In this document: positions 8,718 through 18,627 of the stretch, one piece after another
How the letters are laid out: every line of letters starts with the position of its first letter
Numbering within the stretch: position 1 is the first letter of the stretch
Source: Burkholderiales bacterium
GTDB lineage: Bacteria > Pseudomonadota > Gammaproteobacteria > Burkholderiales > SG8-41
DNA length: 50,232 nucleotides
Direction: 5' to 3'
Assembly: GCA_030833315.1 (NCBI GenBank)
Contig: JAURHM010000001.1
Location: 1 to 50,232, forward strand
The notes under the pieces: generated by a model
Databases searched by the model: none
What the model was told of the DNA's origin: nothing
Seen by the model: the letters and a program-made list of their open reading frames with translations, nothing else
Translations under genes and position numbers: made by a program

Positions 8718-10034
8718 ATGCCCCAAGCGCGATTCGCGATTTTAGCGCAAAAGCTCAGCGCCCTGCTTCACGGCAGCGTGTGGCGTCGCGTATTGCTTGC
8801 GCTGCTGCTGCCATTCGTCGGCATCATGGCGGCCTTCGGTATTGCCCCGGATACCATCACCGACACGGTTGAACGCAGCAACATCGTTGAACAGATTGCC
8901 CTGCCTGCGCTGCCTGTATCGGGAGACATTAACGAAAGCTACTGGCGCGAAGCGCGTATCGAACGCGGCGACACCATTGCCTCTGTCCTGCAGCGACTGC
9001 AGATTGACGACAGCAGCGCCGCGCAGGTCATGCAGCGCACGACCGAAGCCCGCGCCCTCTACCGCCTGATTCCGGGTCGCACCATCCGCGCCCACACCAC
9101 CGCTGCCGGCCAACTGCTGGCACTGCGCTACCTGAACGGGACGCAGTTACTGAAGATCGACCGCGAAGGCGATGCACTGGTGATCGCTGAAGGCGCCGCC
9201 GACGTCGAAACCCGCCTGCACATGCGCTCAGGTGAAATCAAAACCTCGCTGTTTGCCGCCACCGATGCCGCGGGCATTTCCGATGCTGTGGCGGTGCAGA
9301 TTGCCGAAGTATTCTCCACCGACATCGACTTCCACCGCGACCTGCGCAAGGGCGACCGTTTCGCCGCCGTGTATGAAATACAGTATCACCAGGGTGAGCC
9401 GGTCAAGACCGGGCGCCTGCTCTCCGCCGAGTTCGTCAACAACGGCAAAACCTTTCAGGCCGTCTGGTTCCAGAACCCCGACGGCGAAGGCGGCTACTAC
9501 ACACCCGACGGAAAAAACTTCCGCAAAGCCTTCCTGCGTTCGCCGCTGGAGTTCTCTCGCGTGAGTTCGGGCTTCACGATGGCGCGCTTCCATCCGGTGC
9601 TGCAGACCTGGCGCGCGCACAAAGGCGTCGATTACGCCGCGCCGACCGGCACCCGCGTCAAAGCCACCGCCGACGGCGTCATCGAATTCGTCGGTAAACA
9701 GGGCGGCTACGGCAACCTAGTCGTGCTGCGCCATCAATCGAAATTCACCACCTGGTACGGTCACCTGTCGGGTTTTGCGCAGGGTATGCAAAAAGGCAAG
9801 CGCGTCGCCCAGGGCGATGTCATCGGCTTTGTCGGCAGCACCGGCGTCGCCACCGGCCCGCACCTGCATTACGAATTCCGCACCAACAATGTTCATCAGG
9901 ATCCGTTGCGGGTGGCCATGCCGCCGGCACCGCCTCTGGCGCCGCAGCACCGCGCCGCGTTTGAAGAAAACGCCCGCCCGCTGGCCGAACGCCTGGCCCT
10001 GGTGCGGCAAGTGCGCACCACCGCCGCACAATAA
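8718..10034 (+). CDS. M23-family murein endopeptidase (MepM-like)
   Basis: Envelope peptidase, predicted to cleave peptidoglycan cross-links in the periplasm. 438 residues: a short cytoplasmic start, one membrane helix near residues 24-42, and a linker domain with an OapA/LysM-like part (GDTIASVLQRLQID). The M23 zinc domain runs about 299-400, with HKGVDYAAPTGT (His301, Asp305) and GPHLHYEF (His382, His384) as zinc and catalytic residues. The set looks complete, so it should be active. The ATG at 8718 has AAGGAAG 5 bases upstream; the frame stays open to 8229, but that part is antisense to tyrS. It is followed 8 bases later by anmK, a cell-wall recycling gene. Confidence 0.93.
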   Translation: MPQARFAILAQKLSALLHGSVWRRVLLALLLPFVGIMAAFGIAPDTITDTVERSNIVEQIALPALPVSGDINESYWREARIERGDTIASVLQRLQIDDSSAAQVMQRTTEARALYRLIPGRTIRAHTTAAGQLLALRYLNGTQLLKIDREGDALVIAEGAADVETRLHMRSGEIKTSLFAATDAAGISDAVAVQIAEVFSTDIDFHRDLRKGDRFAAVYEIQYHQGEPVKTGRLLSAEFVNNGKTFQAVWFQNPDGEGGYYTPDGKNFRKAFLRSPLEFSRVSSGFTMARFHPVLQTWRAHKGVDYAAPTGTRVKATADGVIEFVGKQGGYGNLVVLRHQSKFTTWYGHLSGFAQGMQKGKRVAQGDVIGFVGSTGVATGPHLHYEFRTNNVHQDPLRVAMPPAPPLAPQHRAAFEENARPLAERLALVRQVRTTAAQ

Positions 10035-10042
10035 TTCCTGAC

Positions 10043-11137
10043 GTGAAGCCCGGTCTGTACATCGGGTTGATGTCGGGCACCAGCATGGACGGCATCGACG
10101 CCGCGCTGGTTGAATTCGGCGGCAAGACCTTCAAGCTGCACACCCTGGTTCACCAGCCTTTCCCGCAGCAGTTGCGCGATACCTTGCTGGCCCTCAATCA
10201 GGCCGGTGACAATGAACTGCACCGGGCGGCACAGGCCGCCAATGCGCTGTCATTGGGTTATGCCGCGATTGTGCAAACCCTGCTCGCGAAAACCGGTACG
10301 GCTGCAAAAGACATCAATGCCATCGGTTGTCACGGCCAGACCGTGCGCCATCAGCCTCAGCTCGGTTACACCACGCAACTGGTCAACGGCGCGCTGCTGG
10401 CCGAACTCGTCTGCATCACCGTAGTCTGCGATTTCCGCAGCCGCGACATCGCCGCCGGCGGTGAAGGCGCGCCGCTGGTGCCGGCCTTCCATCAGGCCGT
10501 GTTTGCATCACCGCAGATTTCCCGTGCGGTCATCAACATCGGCGGTATCGCCAACATCAGTGCTCTGCCGTTGAACGGCGAGGTCACCGGTTTTGATTGC
10601 GGTCCCGGCAATGCCTTGATGGACGGCTGGATCGCCGCGCACCGGAACCAGCCCTACGATGCCGGCGGCGCCTGGGCTGTCAGCGGCCGCGTGTTGCCCG
10701 AACTGTGCGAACGACTGCTGGCGCATCCCTTTTTCAAACGCCAGCCGCCGAAAAGCACGGGCCGCGAAACCTTCCATCTCGACTGGCTGCGCAGCACGCT
10801 GTCCGGCCATGAACGCGCGGAAGATGTGCAGGCAACTTTGTGCGAACTGACTGCAGCATCGATTGCACAGGCGCTGGCCGCACATTGCTCCGATGCGAAG
10901 GAAATTTATCTCTGCGGCGGCGGTGCACGCAACACCACCTTGAACGCACGCCTTGAAGCCCTGCTGCCTGGAAAACGCGTTGCCGCTACCGACACACTGG
11001 GCATCCCCGCCGAAGCGGTCGAGGCTGCGGCCTTTGCCTGGCTGGCCGCACGCACGCTGGCGAAGCAACCCGGCAATCTGCCCCGGGTCACCGGCGCACG
11101 CGGCCCGCGTGTGCTCGGCGCGATTTATCACGCCTGA
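10043..11137 (+). CDS. anmK: Anhydro-N-acetylmuramic acid kinase
   Basis: Phosphorylates and opens 1,6-anhydro-MurNAc released by lytic transglycosylases, returning it to MurNAc-6-phosphate for cell-wall recycling. 364 residues with the opening YIGLMSGTSMDGIDAALVEF. VINIGGIANIS and GFDCGPGNALMD are the ATPase-type motifs, followed by DAGGAWA and EIYLCGGGARN. The start is GTG, 8 bases after the M23 peptidase stop, so expression probably depends on that gene. Peptidase and recycling kinase in one transcript make a coherent murein turnover unit. Confidence 0.96.
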   Translation: MKPGLYIGLMSGTSMDGIDAALVEFGGKTFKLHTLVHQPFPQQLRDTLLALNQAGDNELHRAAQAANALSLGYAAIVQTLLAKTGTAAKDINAIGCHGQTVRHQPQLGYTTQLVNGALLAELVCITVVCDFRSRDIAAGGEGAPLVPAFHQAVFASPQISRAVINIGGIANISALPLNGEVTGFDCGPGNALMDGWIAAHRNQPYDAGGAWAVSGRVLPELCERLLAHPFFKRQPPKSTGRETFHLDWLRSTLSGHERAEDVQATLCELTAASIAQALAAHCSDAKEIYLCGGGARNTTLNARLEALLPGKRVAATDTLGIPAEAVEAAAFAWLAARTLAKQPGNLPRVTGARGPRVLGAIYHA

Positions 11138-11147
11138 AGCCGCAAAA

Positions 11148-11175
11148 CACAACGGGGGCCGAAGCCCCCGTTGTG
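11148..11175. terminator. Perfect hairpin between converging anmK and erpA
   Basis: CACAACGGGGGC and GCCCCCGTTGTG form an uninterrupted 12-bp stem around a CGAA tetraloop. It lies between two stop codons and probably ends both transcripts, although neither side has a long T-run. Confidence 0.75.
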
Positions 11176-11194
11176 CGGTAAACCGGAAACCGGT

Positions 11195-11551
11195 TTAAGC
11201 GGAGAACGACGAACCGCAGCCGCAGGTGGAGCTGGCGTTCGGGTTCTTGATAACGAACTGCGCGCCTTCAACGTTTTCCTGATAATCGATCTCGGCACCG
11301 GTGAGATACTGCAGGCTCATCGGATCGATCAGCAGCGTGACGCCGCCTTTGTTCAGGGACGTGTCGTCTTCGTTAACGACTTCATCGAAGGTGAATCCGT
11401 ACTGGAAACCCGAGCAGCCGCCGCCCGTGACAAACACGCGCAGTTTCAGTTCGGTATTACCCTCCTCATCGATCAGCTGCCGAACCTTGGCGGCCGCATT
11501 TTCGGTGAAGACCAACGGTTCCGGCATCACAACTTCAGAGACTGCATTCAT
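11195..11551 (-). CDS. erpA: Iron-sulfur cluster insertion protein ErpA
   Basis: A-type carrier that passes Fe-S clusters to apoproteins, including those of isoprenoid synthesis and respiration. 118 residues. The three cluster ligands are Cys46 ([11 protein letters not shown]), Cys110 and Cys112 (CGCGSSF). I chose the ATG at 11551 (MNAVSEVV), which has AGGAG upstream; an in-frame start 39 bases earlier lacks a site. It is the last gene of the rplM operon run, 63 bases after the bactofilin gene. Confidence 0.95.
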   Translation of the reverse strand: MNAVSEVVMPEPLVFTENAAAKVRQLIDEEGNTELKLRVFVTGGGCSGFQYGFTFDEVVNEDDTSLNKGGVTLLIDPMSLQYLTGAEIDYQENVEGAQFVIKNPNASSTCGCGSSFSA

Positions 11552-11614
11552 GGCTTGCTCCTGATTCGGTAAAACGCCGACAGGGATCATTATCCCCGTC
11601 GCTGCCGCTGCGGG

Positions 11615-12028
11615 TCAATCCGCCGAGGCGGGTTTGAACTGAACAACCTTGTCGGTCTTGGCCTCGTTCTGGTAAACCAGCCGACCCTGCACCACCGCAC
11701 CCAGATGCATCTCCAGCGTACGGTAATAGACATCACCAGTGACATTGGCTTTGCTCTGGAGTTCCACGTAATCGGCGGCGTACACCGGGCCGACTACCGT
11801 ACCGTTGATAACCACATGCGAGACGCGGATTTCGCCCTCGATCCTGGCGGCTTCCGACAGCACCAGCGTCCCCGGTTTGCCGTCAACCGAGATTACGTTA
11901 CCGTGAACGCAGCCATCAACACGCAAACCGCCGTCGAATGTCATGTCGCCCTTGATTTCAGTGCCGGCACCGATCAGGCAATCGATGCGGTTCTGCGGTT
12001 TATTGGGTTTGTTTTTGTTGCCGAACAT
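11615..12028 (-). CDS. Bactofilin-family cytoskeletal protein
   Basis: Bactofilins polymerise without nucleotide into filaments that place cell-wall enzymes and shape the cell. 137 residues. After a basic start, a right-handed beta-helix core begins at CLIGAGTEIKGDMTFDGGLRVDG and continues with short glycine-punctuated rungs (GTLVLSEAARIEGEIRVSHV, INGTVVGPVYA). That is the bactofilin pattern. It is 12 bases from the DUF6776 gene upstream, in the same operon. Confidence 0.92.
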   Translation of the reverse strand: MFGNKNKPNKPQNRIDCLIGAGTEIKGDMTFDGGLRVDGCVHGNVISVDGKPGTLVLSEAARIEGEIRVSHVVINGTVVGPVYAADYVELQSKANVTGDVYYRTLEMHLGAVVQGRLVYQNEAKTDKVVQFKPASAD

Positions 12029-12040
12029 GGAAGCCTCCCG

Positions 12041-12790
12041 CTAGGAAATAGTGACGTTGTGCGTCAGTTTCGGTGTATCGGAATTGCCTTCGAAAATCCG
12101 GACCTGCAGCCCTTTGACCGTGGCATTCGGTGCGATCCGGAACAGTCCTTCGACCCGCTGGAACAGCTTGAAATTGACCAGATATTCTTTGCCGGCATCC
12201 GCACGGGAGTTCTCCGGCAGCATCAGGGTCACTTTACGTCCATCCTGCTGCAGATTCAATACAAACTGCAGCCGCCCGCGGAATTCCTTGGCACGTTCTC
12301 CCGCCTGCACCAGCAGCAGCTGATACCGGTATTCCCCCGGCACCGACTCAGGAACCATGCGGAAACGGTTGACGCTGATGGCGCCTCCTTTCCCGGTTGC
12401 GGTCAGCGACTGGAAAAATGCGAGGTCTTCCTTCAGCGTGGCGTTTTCCTGCTCCAGCCCCTTAACCTGCTTGGCCAGATCGCCATACGTCGCGCGCTCG
12501 ATCTGCAGCTGCCGTTCGGCCGCGGCGGTGCGGGCATTGAGTTCGGCGAGCTCTGCCTGCTGACGGCGCACAGTCTCATCCAGCTGCTCGCGCAACTTGG
12601 TCGCTTCGCCCTTGCGGAAGCCGGCGTATTCCAGACCGAAATCATAGGTGAACCAGGCAATGCCGCATGTCCCGGCAACGATCGCGACCATTCCCATCCA
12701 GCGCCAGTACCAGGGCATGTGCGGACGCACCGACAACTGCGGCGCATCAATGCCGAAGCGGCGTGCAAACGTTTTGAGTTTGCGATTCAT
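12041..12790 (-). CDS. DUF6776-like inner-membrane coiled-coil protein
   Basis: 249 residues, function unknown. One membrane helix lies near residues 31-50, after a basic cytoplasmic tail. A heptad-rich coiled coil follows (about 58-125, LREQLDETVRRQQAELAELN and so on), and then a C-terminal beta-rich domain ending at LTHNVTIS. The topology suggests a periplasmic coiled coil. It lies only 4 bases after argC and 12 before bactofilin; the position beside a cytoskeletal protein suggests an envelope role (inference). Confidence 0.75.
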   Translation of the reverse strand: MNRKLKTFARRFGIDAPQLSVRPHMPWYWRWMGMVAIVAGTCGIAWFTYDFGLEYAGFRKGEATKLREQLDETVRRQQAELAELNARTAAAERQLQIERATYGDLAKQVKGLEQENATLKEDLAFFQSLTATGKGGAISVNRFRMVPESVPGEYRYQLLLVQAGERAKEFRGRLQFVLNLQQDGRKVTLMLPENSRADAGKEYLVNFKLFQRVEGLFRIAPNATVKGLQVRIFEGNSDTPKLTHNVTIS

Positions 12791-12794
12791 GCCG

Positions 12795-13835
12795 TTACGG
12801 CAACAGCGCGACCTGTTTGAGGCCGGCGTCTTCGGCGAGGCCGAACATCAGGTTCATATTCTGCACTGCCTGACCGGCTGCGCCCTTGACCAGATTGTCG
12901 ATCACCGACAGCACAACCACGGTATTGCCACCCTGCGGGCGATGCACGGCAATGCGGCAATGATTGGCGCCGCGCACCGAACGCGTTTCAGGATGGCTGC
13001 CCGCAGGCATCACGTCGACAAACGCTTCCTTGGCGTAGCGTTTTTCGTACAGCACCTGCAGATCGACTTCCTTGGTCAGCTGGGCATAAAGCGTGGCATG
13101 AATGCCGCGGATCATCGGCGTCAGATGCGGCACGAACACCAGATTCACGTCGCGGCCAGCGGCACGCGCCAGTCCCTGGGAAATCTCCGGATGATGGCGA
13201 TGCCCGCCCACACCGTAGGCCTTTAAATTGTCCGCTGCTTCGGCGTGCAGGATATGTGTCTCCGCCTTGCGCCCTGCACCAGACACGCCGGACTTGGCGT
13301 CGGCGATCAGGTGATCGAGATCCACGCACCCCGCTTCGATCAGCGGCAGGAAACCGAGTTGCACCGCAGTCGGGTAGCAGCCGGGGTTGGCGATGACGCG
13401 CGCCTTGCGGATCTGCTCACGATTGACCTCGGGCAAGGCATACACCGCCTCCACCACCAATTCGGGGCAGGCGTGTTTCATCTTGTACCACTGCTCCCAA
13501 ACCGCAACATCGCGAATGCGGAAATCCGCCGCGAGATCGATGATGCGCACGCCGGCATCGACCAGCGCGCGTGCTTCCTGCATCGCGACGCCGTTGGGCG
13601 TGGCGAAGAAAACAACGTCACATTTTTCGAGGCCTGCGGTCGCCGGCTCGCTGAATTTCAGATCGACGTGACCGCGCAGATTCGGAAACATCTCGGCCAC
13701 CGCCATCCCGGCTTCCTTGCGCGAAGTGATCGCGCGCAGTTCGCTGTGCGGATGCTGAGCCAGCAGTCTCAGCAACTCGACACCGGTATACCCGGTGCCC
13801 CCTACGATACCAACCTTGATGGTCTTCCCAGTCAT
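12795..13835 (-). CDS. argC: N-acetyl-gamma-glutamyl-phosphate reductase
   Basis: Third step of arginine synthesis: NADPH-dependent reduction of N-acetylglutamyl phosphate to the semialdehyde. 346 residues, with the dinucleotide motif [18 protein letters not shown] at the start and the catalytic Cys in [13 protein letters not shown]. The ATG at 13835 has GAGGAG 9 bases upstream; an in-frame TTG nine bases earlier directly abuts that site and cannot be the start. It lies downstream of rpsI, with a hairpin between them. Confidence 0.96.
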   Translation of the reverse strand: MTGKTIKVGIVGGTGYTGVELLRLLAQHPHSELRAITSRKEAGMAVAEMFPNLRGHVDLKFSEPATAGLEKCDVVFFATPNGVAMQEARALVDAGVRIIDLAADFRIRDVAVWEQWYKMKHACPELVVEAVYALPEVNREQIRKARVIANPGCYPTAVQLGFLPLIEAGCVDLDHLIADAKSGVSGAGRKAETHILHAEAADNLKAYGVGGHRHHPEISQGLARAAGRDVNLVFVPHLTPMIRGIHATLYAQLTKEVDLQVLYEKRYAKEAFVDVMPAGSHPETRSVRGANHCRIAVHRPQGGNTVVVLSVIDNLVKGAAGQAVQNMNLMFGLAEDAGLKQVALLP

Positions 13836-13907
13836 GCTTGCCAACTCCTCAACCGGTCATAACGCAATATTTGATCGTCGTACTGCAGTCAAGATACCGC
13901 CAGAGAC

Positions 13908-13935
13908 GACAAAGCCGCCCTGAGGCGGCCTTGTC
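13908..13935 (-). promoter_or_regulatory. Hairpin between rpsI and argC
   Basis: GACAAAGCCGCC and GGCGGCCTTGTC form a 12-bp stem with one mismatch and a CTGA loop, just after the rpsI stop. No T-run follows, so it is more likely a partial attenuator or an mRNA-end stabiliser that lets ribosomal-protein mRNA outnumber argC mRNA. Confidence 0.5.
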
Positions 13936-13960
13936 CGGACTTCGGTTCTTCCAGAACGCG

Positions 13961-14356
13961 TTAGCGCTTGGAGAACTGCTTGCGCCGCCGCGCTTTGCGC
14001 AAACCGACTTTTTTGCGCTCTACTTCGCGGGCGTCGCGCGTCACCAGACCTGCTTTGCGCAGAACAGATTTCAGGGTTTCGTCGTAATCGATCAGGGCAC
14101 GGGTGATGCCATGGCGCACCGCGCCGGCCTGGCCGGACTCACCACCACCGGTCACGTTGACGGCGATATCGAAGCTGTCGAGCTTTTCGATCAGCGCGAG
14201 CGGCTGGCGAACAACCATGCGGCCGGTTTCACGCGAGAAAAACTCGTCAACCGGCTTACCGTTGACGACGATAGCGCCCTTGCCGGGCTTCAGGAACACT
14301 CGGGCCACTGCGCTTTTGCGGCGACCGGTGCCATAGTTCTTTTGAACTGCTGCCAT
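13961..14356 (-). CDS. rpsI: 30S ribosomal protein S9
   Basis: Small-subunit protein whose C-terminal tail reaches the P-site tRNA. 131 residues. It has [18 protein letters not shown] at the start, the RGGGxxGQAGA-like [17 protein letters not shown] and the conserved basic end [14 protein letters not shown] lies 10 bases before the ATG. It is 12 bases after rplM, in the universal rplM-rpsI pair. Confidence 0.98.
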   Translation of the reverse strand: MAAVQKNYGTGRRKSAVARVFLKPGKGAIVVNGKPVDEFFSRETGRMVVRQPLALIEKLDSFDIAVNVTGGGESGQAGAVRHGITRALIDYDETLKSVLRKAGLVTRDAREVERKKVGLRKARRRKQFSKR

Positions 14357-14368
14357 GGTGTTTTAATC

Positions 14369-14797
14369 CTAGATTTCGAGGGTCTTGGGCTGCTGCGCGG
14401 TGTGCGGATGATCCGTACCGGCATAAGCCTTCATCTTTTTCAGCATCGCGTAGCCCAAGGGACCCTTGGGCAGCATGCCTTTGACGGCCTTTTCGAGGAC
14501 GCGCGCCGGATGTTTGGCTTGCATCTTCTCGAAATTGGTCGTGTACAGGCCGCCGGGATAACCGCTGTGGCGGTTATAAAGCTTGTCCTTGGCTTTGTTG
14601 CCAGTGACACGCAATTTCTCGACATTGACCACGACGATGAAATCGCCGGTGTCGATGTGGCGCGTGAACTCAGGCTTGTGCTTGCCACGCAGGCGGTGTG
14701 CGATTTCAGAGGCGAGACGGCCGAGCACCTTGTCGGATGCATCGACGATGTACCAGTCGCGTTTGACTTCGCTCGGTTTTGCGGAATAGGTCTTCAT
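14369..14797 (-). CDS. rplM: 50S ribosomal protein L13
   Basis: Early assembly protein of the large subunit. 142 residues, the usual length. Signatures are [37 protein letters not shown] and [17 protein letters not shown] lies just before the ATG. As first gene of the rplM-rpsI-argC-DUF6776-bactofilin-erpA run, its promoter must lie in the AT-rich region shared with divergent ydcF (14798-14944). Confidence 0.98.
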   Translation of the reverse strand: MKTYSAKPSEVKRDWYIVDASDKVLGRLASEIAHRLRGKHKPEFTRHIDTGDFIVVVNVEKLRVTGNKAKDKLYNRHSGYPGGLYTTNFEKMQAKHPARVLEKAVKGMLPKGPLGYAMLKKMKAYAGTDHPHTAQQPKTLEI

Positions 14798-14944
14798 TGC
14801 GGTTCCTGCGCGTTCTTGGCGATTCTGGGAAACCGCGAATTCTATGGGAAATCAAGTGGATGTGTCAAACTGCTGTACTGCAACAAAAAAGCACTGCCGT
14901 AGCCCGGTCGTTAATAAATTTTCATTTATAAACAAATAGTTAAC

Positions 14945-15712
14945 ATGATTTCCTGGTTGTTGACCAACGCCCTGACCGCGCTGCTGATCCCCCCGGGATT
15001 TCTTTTTATTGTTCTCGCCGCCGGTCTGACCCTCCGCCGCAGGCTCCCGCGGACCAGCCGGGGCCTGCTGATCGCCGGAACGGCAAGCCTTTATCTGCTG
15101 TCGATGCCGCTGACCGGGAGCTTTCTGCTCCAGCAATGGGAAACCCCTCACGTCACAGCACCGGAATCCGCGCCGGCCCAGGCCATCGTGGTACTGGGCG
15201 GCGGCCGTTACCCTGTCGCGCCCGAATACGGCGGCGACACCGTGTCTTCAGCGACGCTGGTGCGACTGCGCTATGCCGCACAACTGCACCGTGAAACCGG
15301 ACTGCCCCTGCTGGTCAGCGGCGGCAGCCCGGACGGCAGCAAAATCAACGAAGCCGAACTGATGGCACAGGCGCTAGAGCAGTCTTTCCGCGTGCCGGTG
15401 CGCTGGCGGGAAGGGCATTCGGCCAATACGCTGGAAAATGCGCGGCTGAGCCGTGAGACCCTCGCGCAGGAAAACATCCGCCGCATCTATCTGGTGACAC
15501 ACGCCTGGCACATGCCGCGCTCGGTCCTGGTTTTTGAGCGCGCGGGATTTGAAGTCATACCGGCAACAACGGCGCACGCCACCGGCGAAACAGCCAAACT
15601 GACCGCGCTGGATTTTCTGCCGAACTTCACCGGCCTGCGTGACAGCTCGATTTTTTTTCACGAAACCATCGGCATGGTCTGGTATCGTTTGCGCCTTCTC
15701 GCGCAAGCCTGA
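14945..15712 (+). CDS. YdcF/ElyC-family (DUF218) membrane protein
   Basis: 255 residues. Two membrane helices lie near residues 5-27 and 40-60, followed by a periplasmic or cytoplasmic DUF218 domain. That domain has AIVVLGGGRYPVAPEYGG, VSGGSPDG, EGHSANTLENARLS and YLVTHAWHMPRSVLVFERAGF. The helix-plus-DUF218 layout is that of ElyC, implicated in peptidoglycan or polyprenyl-carrier metabolism in E. coli; the reaction is unproven. The ATG is preceded by an AT-rich stretch without a strong ribosome-binding site. The next gene starts 11 bases later. Confidence 0.85.
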   Translation: MISWLLTNALTALLIPPGFLFIVLAAGLTLRRRLPRTSRGLLIAGTASLYLLSMPLTGSFLLQQWETPHVTAPESAPAQAIVVLGGGRYPVAPEYGGDTVSSATLVRLRYAAQLHRETGLPLLVSGGSPDGSKINEAELMAQALEQSFRVPVRWREGHSANTLENARLSRETLAQENIRRIYLVTHAWHMPRSVLVFERAGFEVIPATTAHATGETAKLTALDFLPNFTGLRDSSIFFHETIGMVWYRLRLLAQA

Positions 15713-15723
15713 CGGGGGATTTC

Positions 15724-16146
15724 ATGAAAGCACGCATCAAGTGGGTTGAGAATGTTTCATTTGTCGCCGAATCCGGCAGTGGCCATGCCTTTGTGATGGA
15801 CGGCGCACCGGAAGGCGGCGGCCGCAATATGGGTCCGCGACCGATGGAGGTGGTGCTGATGGGCACCGGCGGCTGTACCGCTTATGACGTGGTGCACATC
15901 CTGCGCAAATCACGCGCGCCGGTGAGCGACTGCGTTGTCGAAATCGATGCCGAACGCGCGGAAGAAGACCCCAAGGTCTTCACCAAAATCCATTTTCATT
16001 TCATTGTCACCGGCACCGGACTGAAGCCGGCGCAAGTCGAGCGCGCCGTGCATCTGACCGCTGAAAAATATTGCTCAGCATCGATCATGCTCGGCAAAAC
16101 CGCCGCGATCACCCACGATTTTGAAATCCGCGAAGCGGGCGCCTGA
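15724..16146 (+). CDS. OsmC-family protein (YhfA-like)
   Basis: 140 residues, cytoplasmic. OsmC-fold proteins usually reduce organic peroxides with two cysteines; here these are in GTGGCTAYDVVHIL and AEKYCSASIMLGKTA, spaced as in the YhfA subgroup, whose substrate is not settled. A GGGGG stretch precedes the ATG. It is probably translated with ydcF and converges with coq7. Confidence 0.85.
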   Translation: MKARIKWVENVSFVAESGSGHAFVMDGAPEGGGRNMGPRPMEVVLMGTGGCTAYDVVHILRKSRAPVSDCVVEIDAERAEEDPKVFTKIHFHFIVTGTGLKPAQVERAVHLTAEKYCSASIMLGKTAAITHDFEIREAGA

Positions 16147-16159
16147 GCAGCCCGCTGCA

Positions 16160-16191
16160 ACAAAATAAGCCGCTACAGGAAGTAAGCGGCT
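16160..16191 (-). terminator. Terminator overlapping the coq7 stop codon
   Basis: On the minus strand AGCCGCT and AGCGGCT form a 7-bp stem that includes the last coq7 codons and the stop in its loop, followed by TATTTTG. Confidence 0.5.
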
Positions 16192-16799
16192 CCGGTCATC
16201 ACCTTCGATGATACCTGCATCGCCGCCTTCACCGGCGCGGGCAGATCGGCACCGCCGTGATCCAGTGCAGTAGTGGCATGACGCGCTTCGTCATCGCGCA
16301 TCTGTTCGACAATCGCGCGGCTTTTCTCATCGGCGGCCGGCAGCCGGCCGAGATGACCTTCAAGATGGCGCACGACCTGACGCTCGGTTTCGGCGAGGAA
16401 CCCCAGATTCCATTTGTCCCCCAGCAAGCCGGCGGTGGCGCCGATTGCAAATGAACCGGCATACCAGAGCGGATTGAGCAGGCTCTTGCGGCCGCCCAGT
16501 TCGTTGATGCGGCGTTCGGTCCACGCCAGATGTTCGGTTTCTTCCTGTGCCGCCTGCTCCAGCGCGGCGCGTGCGCCGCTGTCGCGTGCGGTCATCGCCT
16601 GTCCCTGATAAAGGGCCTGGGCACAGATTTCACCGCTGTGGTTGACGCGCATCAGCGCTGCGGCCTGCGCGCGCTGTGCGGCATCCATCTCCGCCTCGGG
16701 GAGCGACTCCCCGGGGACGGGCCGCACGCTCCGCGCCTGCGCAAATACCGTACGCAGACCCTTATCGAAACCGATGATCAGATCGTCGATACGCAGCAT
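16173..16799 (-). CDS. coq7: Demethoxyubiquinol hydroxylase Coq7
   Basis: Di-iron carboxylate hydroxylase adding the C6 oxygen in ubiquinone synthesis; many betaproteobacteria use it instead of UbiF. 208 residues. Iron ligands are visible as [36 protein letters not shown] and, near the end, [17 protein letters not shown] (ExxH patterns). It lies 22 bases after trpC on the same strand, so it may be read from the trp operon. A second ubiquinone hydroxylase of the UbiH family lies at 32325. Confidence 0.95.
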   Translation of the reverse strand: MLRIDDLIIGFDKGLRTVFAQARSVRPVPGESLPEAEMDAAQRAQAAALMRVNHSGEICAQALYQGQAMTARDSGARAALEQAAQEETEHLAWTERRINELGGRKSLLNPLWYAGSFAIGATAGLLGDKWNLGFLAETERQVVRHLEGHLGRLPAADEKSRAIVEQMRDDEARHATTALDHGGADLPAPVKAAMQVSSKVMTGAAYFL

Positions 16800-16820
16800 C
16801 TCAGGCCACCTCTTTTCCGT

Positions 16821-17612
16821 TCATTTCCCGAATAGCCGTTCGAGTTCAACGCCGGGATCAGGTGCGCGCATGAACGCTTCACCGACCAGATAACCATGCA
16901 CCTGATGGGCACGCATCCGTTCCACATCCTCGGGCTTCAGGATACCGCTTTCCGTAATCACCAGACGATCTGCCGGCACTCTCGCCAGCAGGCCGATGGT
17001 CGTGTCGAGCGTTGTTTCAAATGTGCGCAGATTGCGGTTGTTGATGCCGATCAAAGGCGACTTCATTGTCAGTGCGGTTTCGAGCTCCGCACCGTCGTGA
17101 ACCTCGATCAGCACCGACAAACCGAGCTCGAAAGCCAATGCTTCGAGTTTGTGCAGCTTTTCCGCACTCAGTGCAGCAACAATCAGCAAAATGCAGTCGG
17201 CGCCGGCTGCACGGGCCTCATAGACCTGATACGGATCCATCATGAAGTCCTTGCGCAGTACCGGCAGTTGGCAGGCGCCTCGCGCCGCTATCAGATCGTC
17301 GAGCTTGCCCTGAAAAAACTGGCGGTCGGTCAGCACTGACAGACAGGCAGCACCGTGACTCTCGTAACTGGCAGCAATAGAGGCCGGATCAAACTGTTCA
17401 CGCAGCACACCCTTGCTCGGGCTGGCCTTCTTGACCTCGGCGATTACCGCGGATCGGCCGGCGGTGATTCTGCTGCGCATCGCCCCGGCAAAATCACGGG
17501 CCGGTGCCGCAGCGCGGGCCGCTGCCTGTACCTGCGCGAGCGGCAGTTGCTCCTGCGCAGCGGCAACCTCTTCGGCCTTGACGGCCATGATCCGCTGCAG
17601 GATGTCAGCCAT
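16821..17612 (-). CDS. trpC: Indole-3-glycerol phosphate synthase
   Basis: Closes the indole ring from carboxyphenylaminodeoxyribulose phosphate in tryptophan synthesis. 263 residues, TIM barrel. [21 protein letters not shown] is the family signature; [24 protein letters not shown] and [19 protein letters not shown] carry the catalytic Lys, Glu and Asn. Its ATG overlaps the last 8 bases of trpD. It is monofunctional, not fused to TrpF. Confidence 0.97.
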   Translation of the reverse strand: MADILQRIMAVKAEEVAAAQEQLPLAQVQAAARAAAPARDFAGAMRSRITAGRSAVIAEVKKASPSKGVLREQFDPASIAASYESHGAACLSVLTDRQFFQGKLDDLIAARGACQLPVLRKDFMMDPYQVYEARAAGADCILLIVAALSAEKLHKLEALAFELGLSVLIEVHDGAELETALTMKSPLIGINNRNLRTFETTLDTTIGLLARVPADRLVITESGILKPEDVERMRAHQVHGYLVGEAFMRAPDPGVELERLFGK

Positions 17613-18627
17613 GACTTTTTGTGAAGGCGACGAACTGGTCGAGTTTCTGGCGTGCAGCGCCGCTCGCCAGCACTGCCAGCGCCTGCTTCACCCCGTCCAC
17701 CAGCGTCGGTGCCTTGCCGGCGATGTAAATGCTGGCGCCGGCATTCAGCGCGACGATATCCCGCGCAGCGCCTTCCTTGTTGTCGAGCGCCGCCAGCATC
17801 ATGTCGCGCGACTGCTCGACGCCATCGACACGGATCGCTACGTTGTTGTGGGTCTTCAGACCGACATCCGCCGGAGCCACCATGTATTCGCGCACCCCGC
17901 CGTCCTTCAGTTCACCAACAGCCGTCGGCCCGCTGATCGACAGCTCATCCAGTCCTTCCAATCCATGCACGATCATCACGCGACGGCTGCCGAGGCGCTG
18001 CAGCACGCGCGCCTGGATGCCCACCAGATCCGCATGGAACACGCCCATCACCTGCTGTTTTGCGCCAGCCGGATTGGTCAAGGGACCGAGAATGTTGAAA
18101 ATCGTTTTGACGCCCAGTTCACGGCGCACCGGCGCAGCGTGTTTCATCGCGCTGTGGTGGTTGGGTGCAAACATGAAACCGATACCGGTTTCAGCAATCG
18201 ACTGCGCCACCGCTTCGGGTTTCAGATTGATATTGGCCCCCAGCAGTTCCAGCACGTCAGCGCTGCCGGATTTGCTTGAAACCGAACGTCCGCCGTGTTT
18301 GGCGATTTTTGCGCCGGCCGCGGCCGCCACGAAAATGGCCGTCGTCGATACGTTGAAGGTATGCGCAGAATCGCCGCCGGTGCCGCAGGTGTCGATCAGT
18401 TCCGGCACATCCGGAACCGGCACATGGGTCGCAAACTCGCGCATCACCGTCGCCGCGGCAGCGATTTCGCCGATGGTTTCCTTTTTGACACGAAGACCGG
18501 TTACCAGCGCCGCAATCAGCACCGGCGACACTTCACCGCTCATGATCTGCCGCATCAGCGACAGCATTTCATCGTGGAATATCTCGCGGTGTTCAATGAT
18601 GCGCGTCAGCGCCTCCTGCGGCTTCAT
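17605..18627 (-). CDS. trpD: Anthranilate phosphoribosyltransferase
   Basis: Transfers phosphoribose from PRPP to anthranilate. 340 residues. [19 protein letters not shown] binds PRPP pyrophosphate; [21 protein letters not shown] and [20 protein letters not shown] follow as in all TrpD. Its ATG overlaps the trpG stop (ATGA), and its own stop overlaps trpC, so translation of trpG-D-C is coupled. Confidence 0.98.
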   Translation of the reverse strand: MKPQEALTRIIEHREIFHDEMLSLMRQIMSGEVSPVLIAALVTGLRVKKETIGEIAAAATVMREFATHVPVPDVPELIDTCGTGGDSAHTFNVSTTAIFVAAAAGAKIAKHGGRSVSSKSGSADVLELLGANINLKPEAVAQSIAETGIGFMFAPNHHSAMKHAAPVRRELGVKTIFNILGPLTNPAGAKQQVMGVFHADLVGIQARVLQRLGSRRVMIVHGLEGLDELSISGPTAVGELKDGGVREYMVAPADVGLKTHNNVAIRVDGVEQSRDMMLAALDNKEGAARDIVALNAGASIYIAGKAPTLVDGVKQALAVLASGAARQKLDQFVAFTKSHG

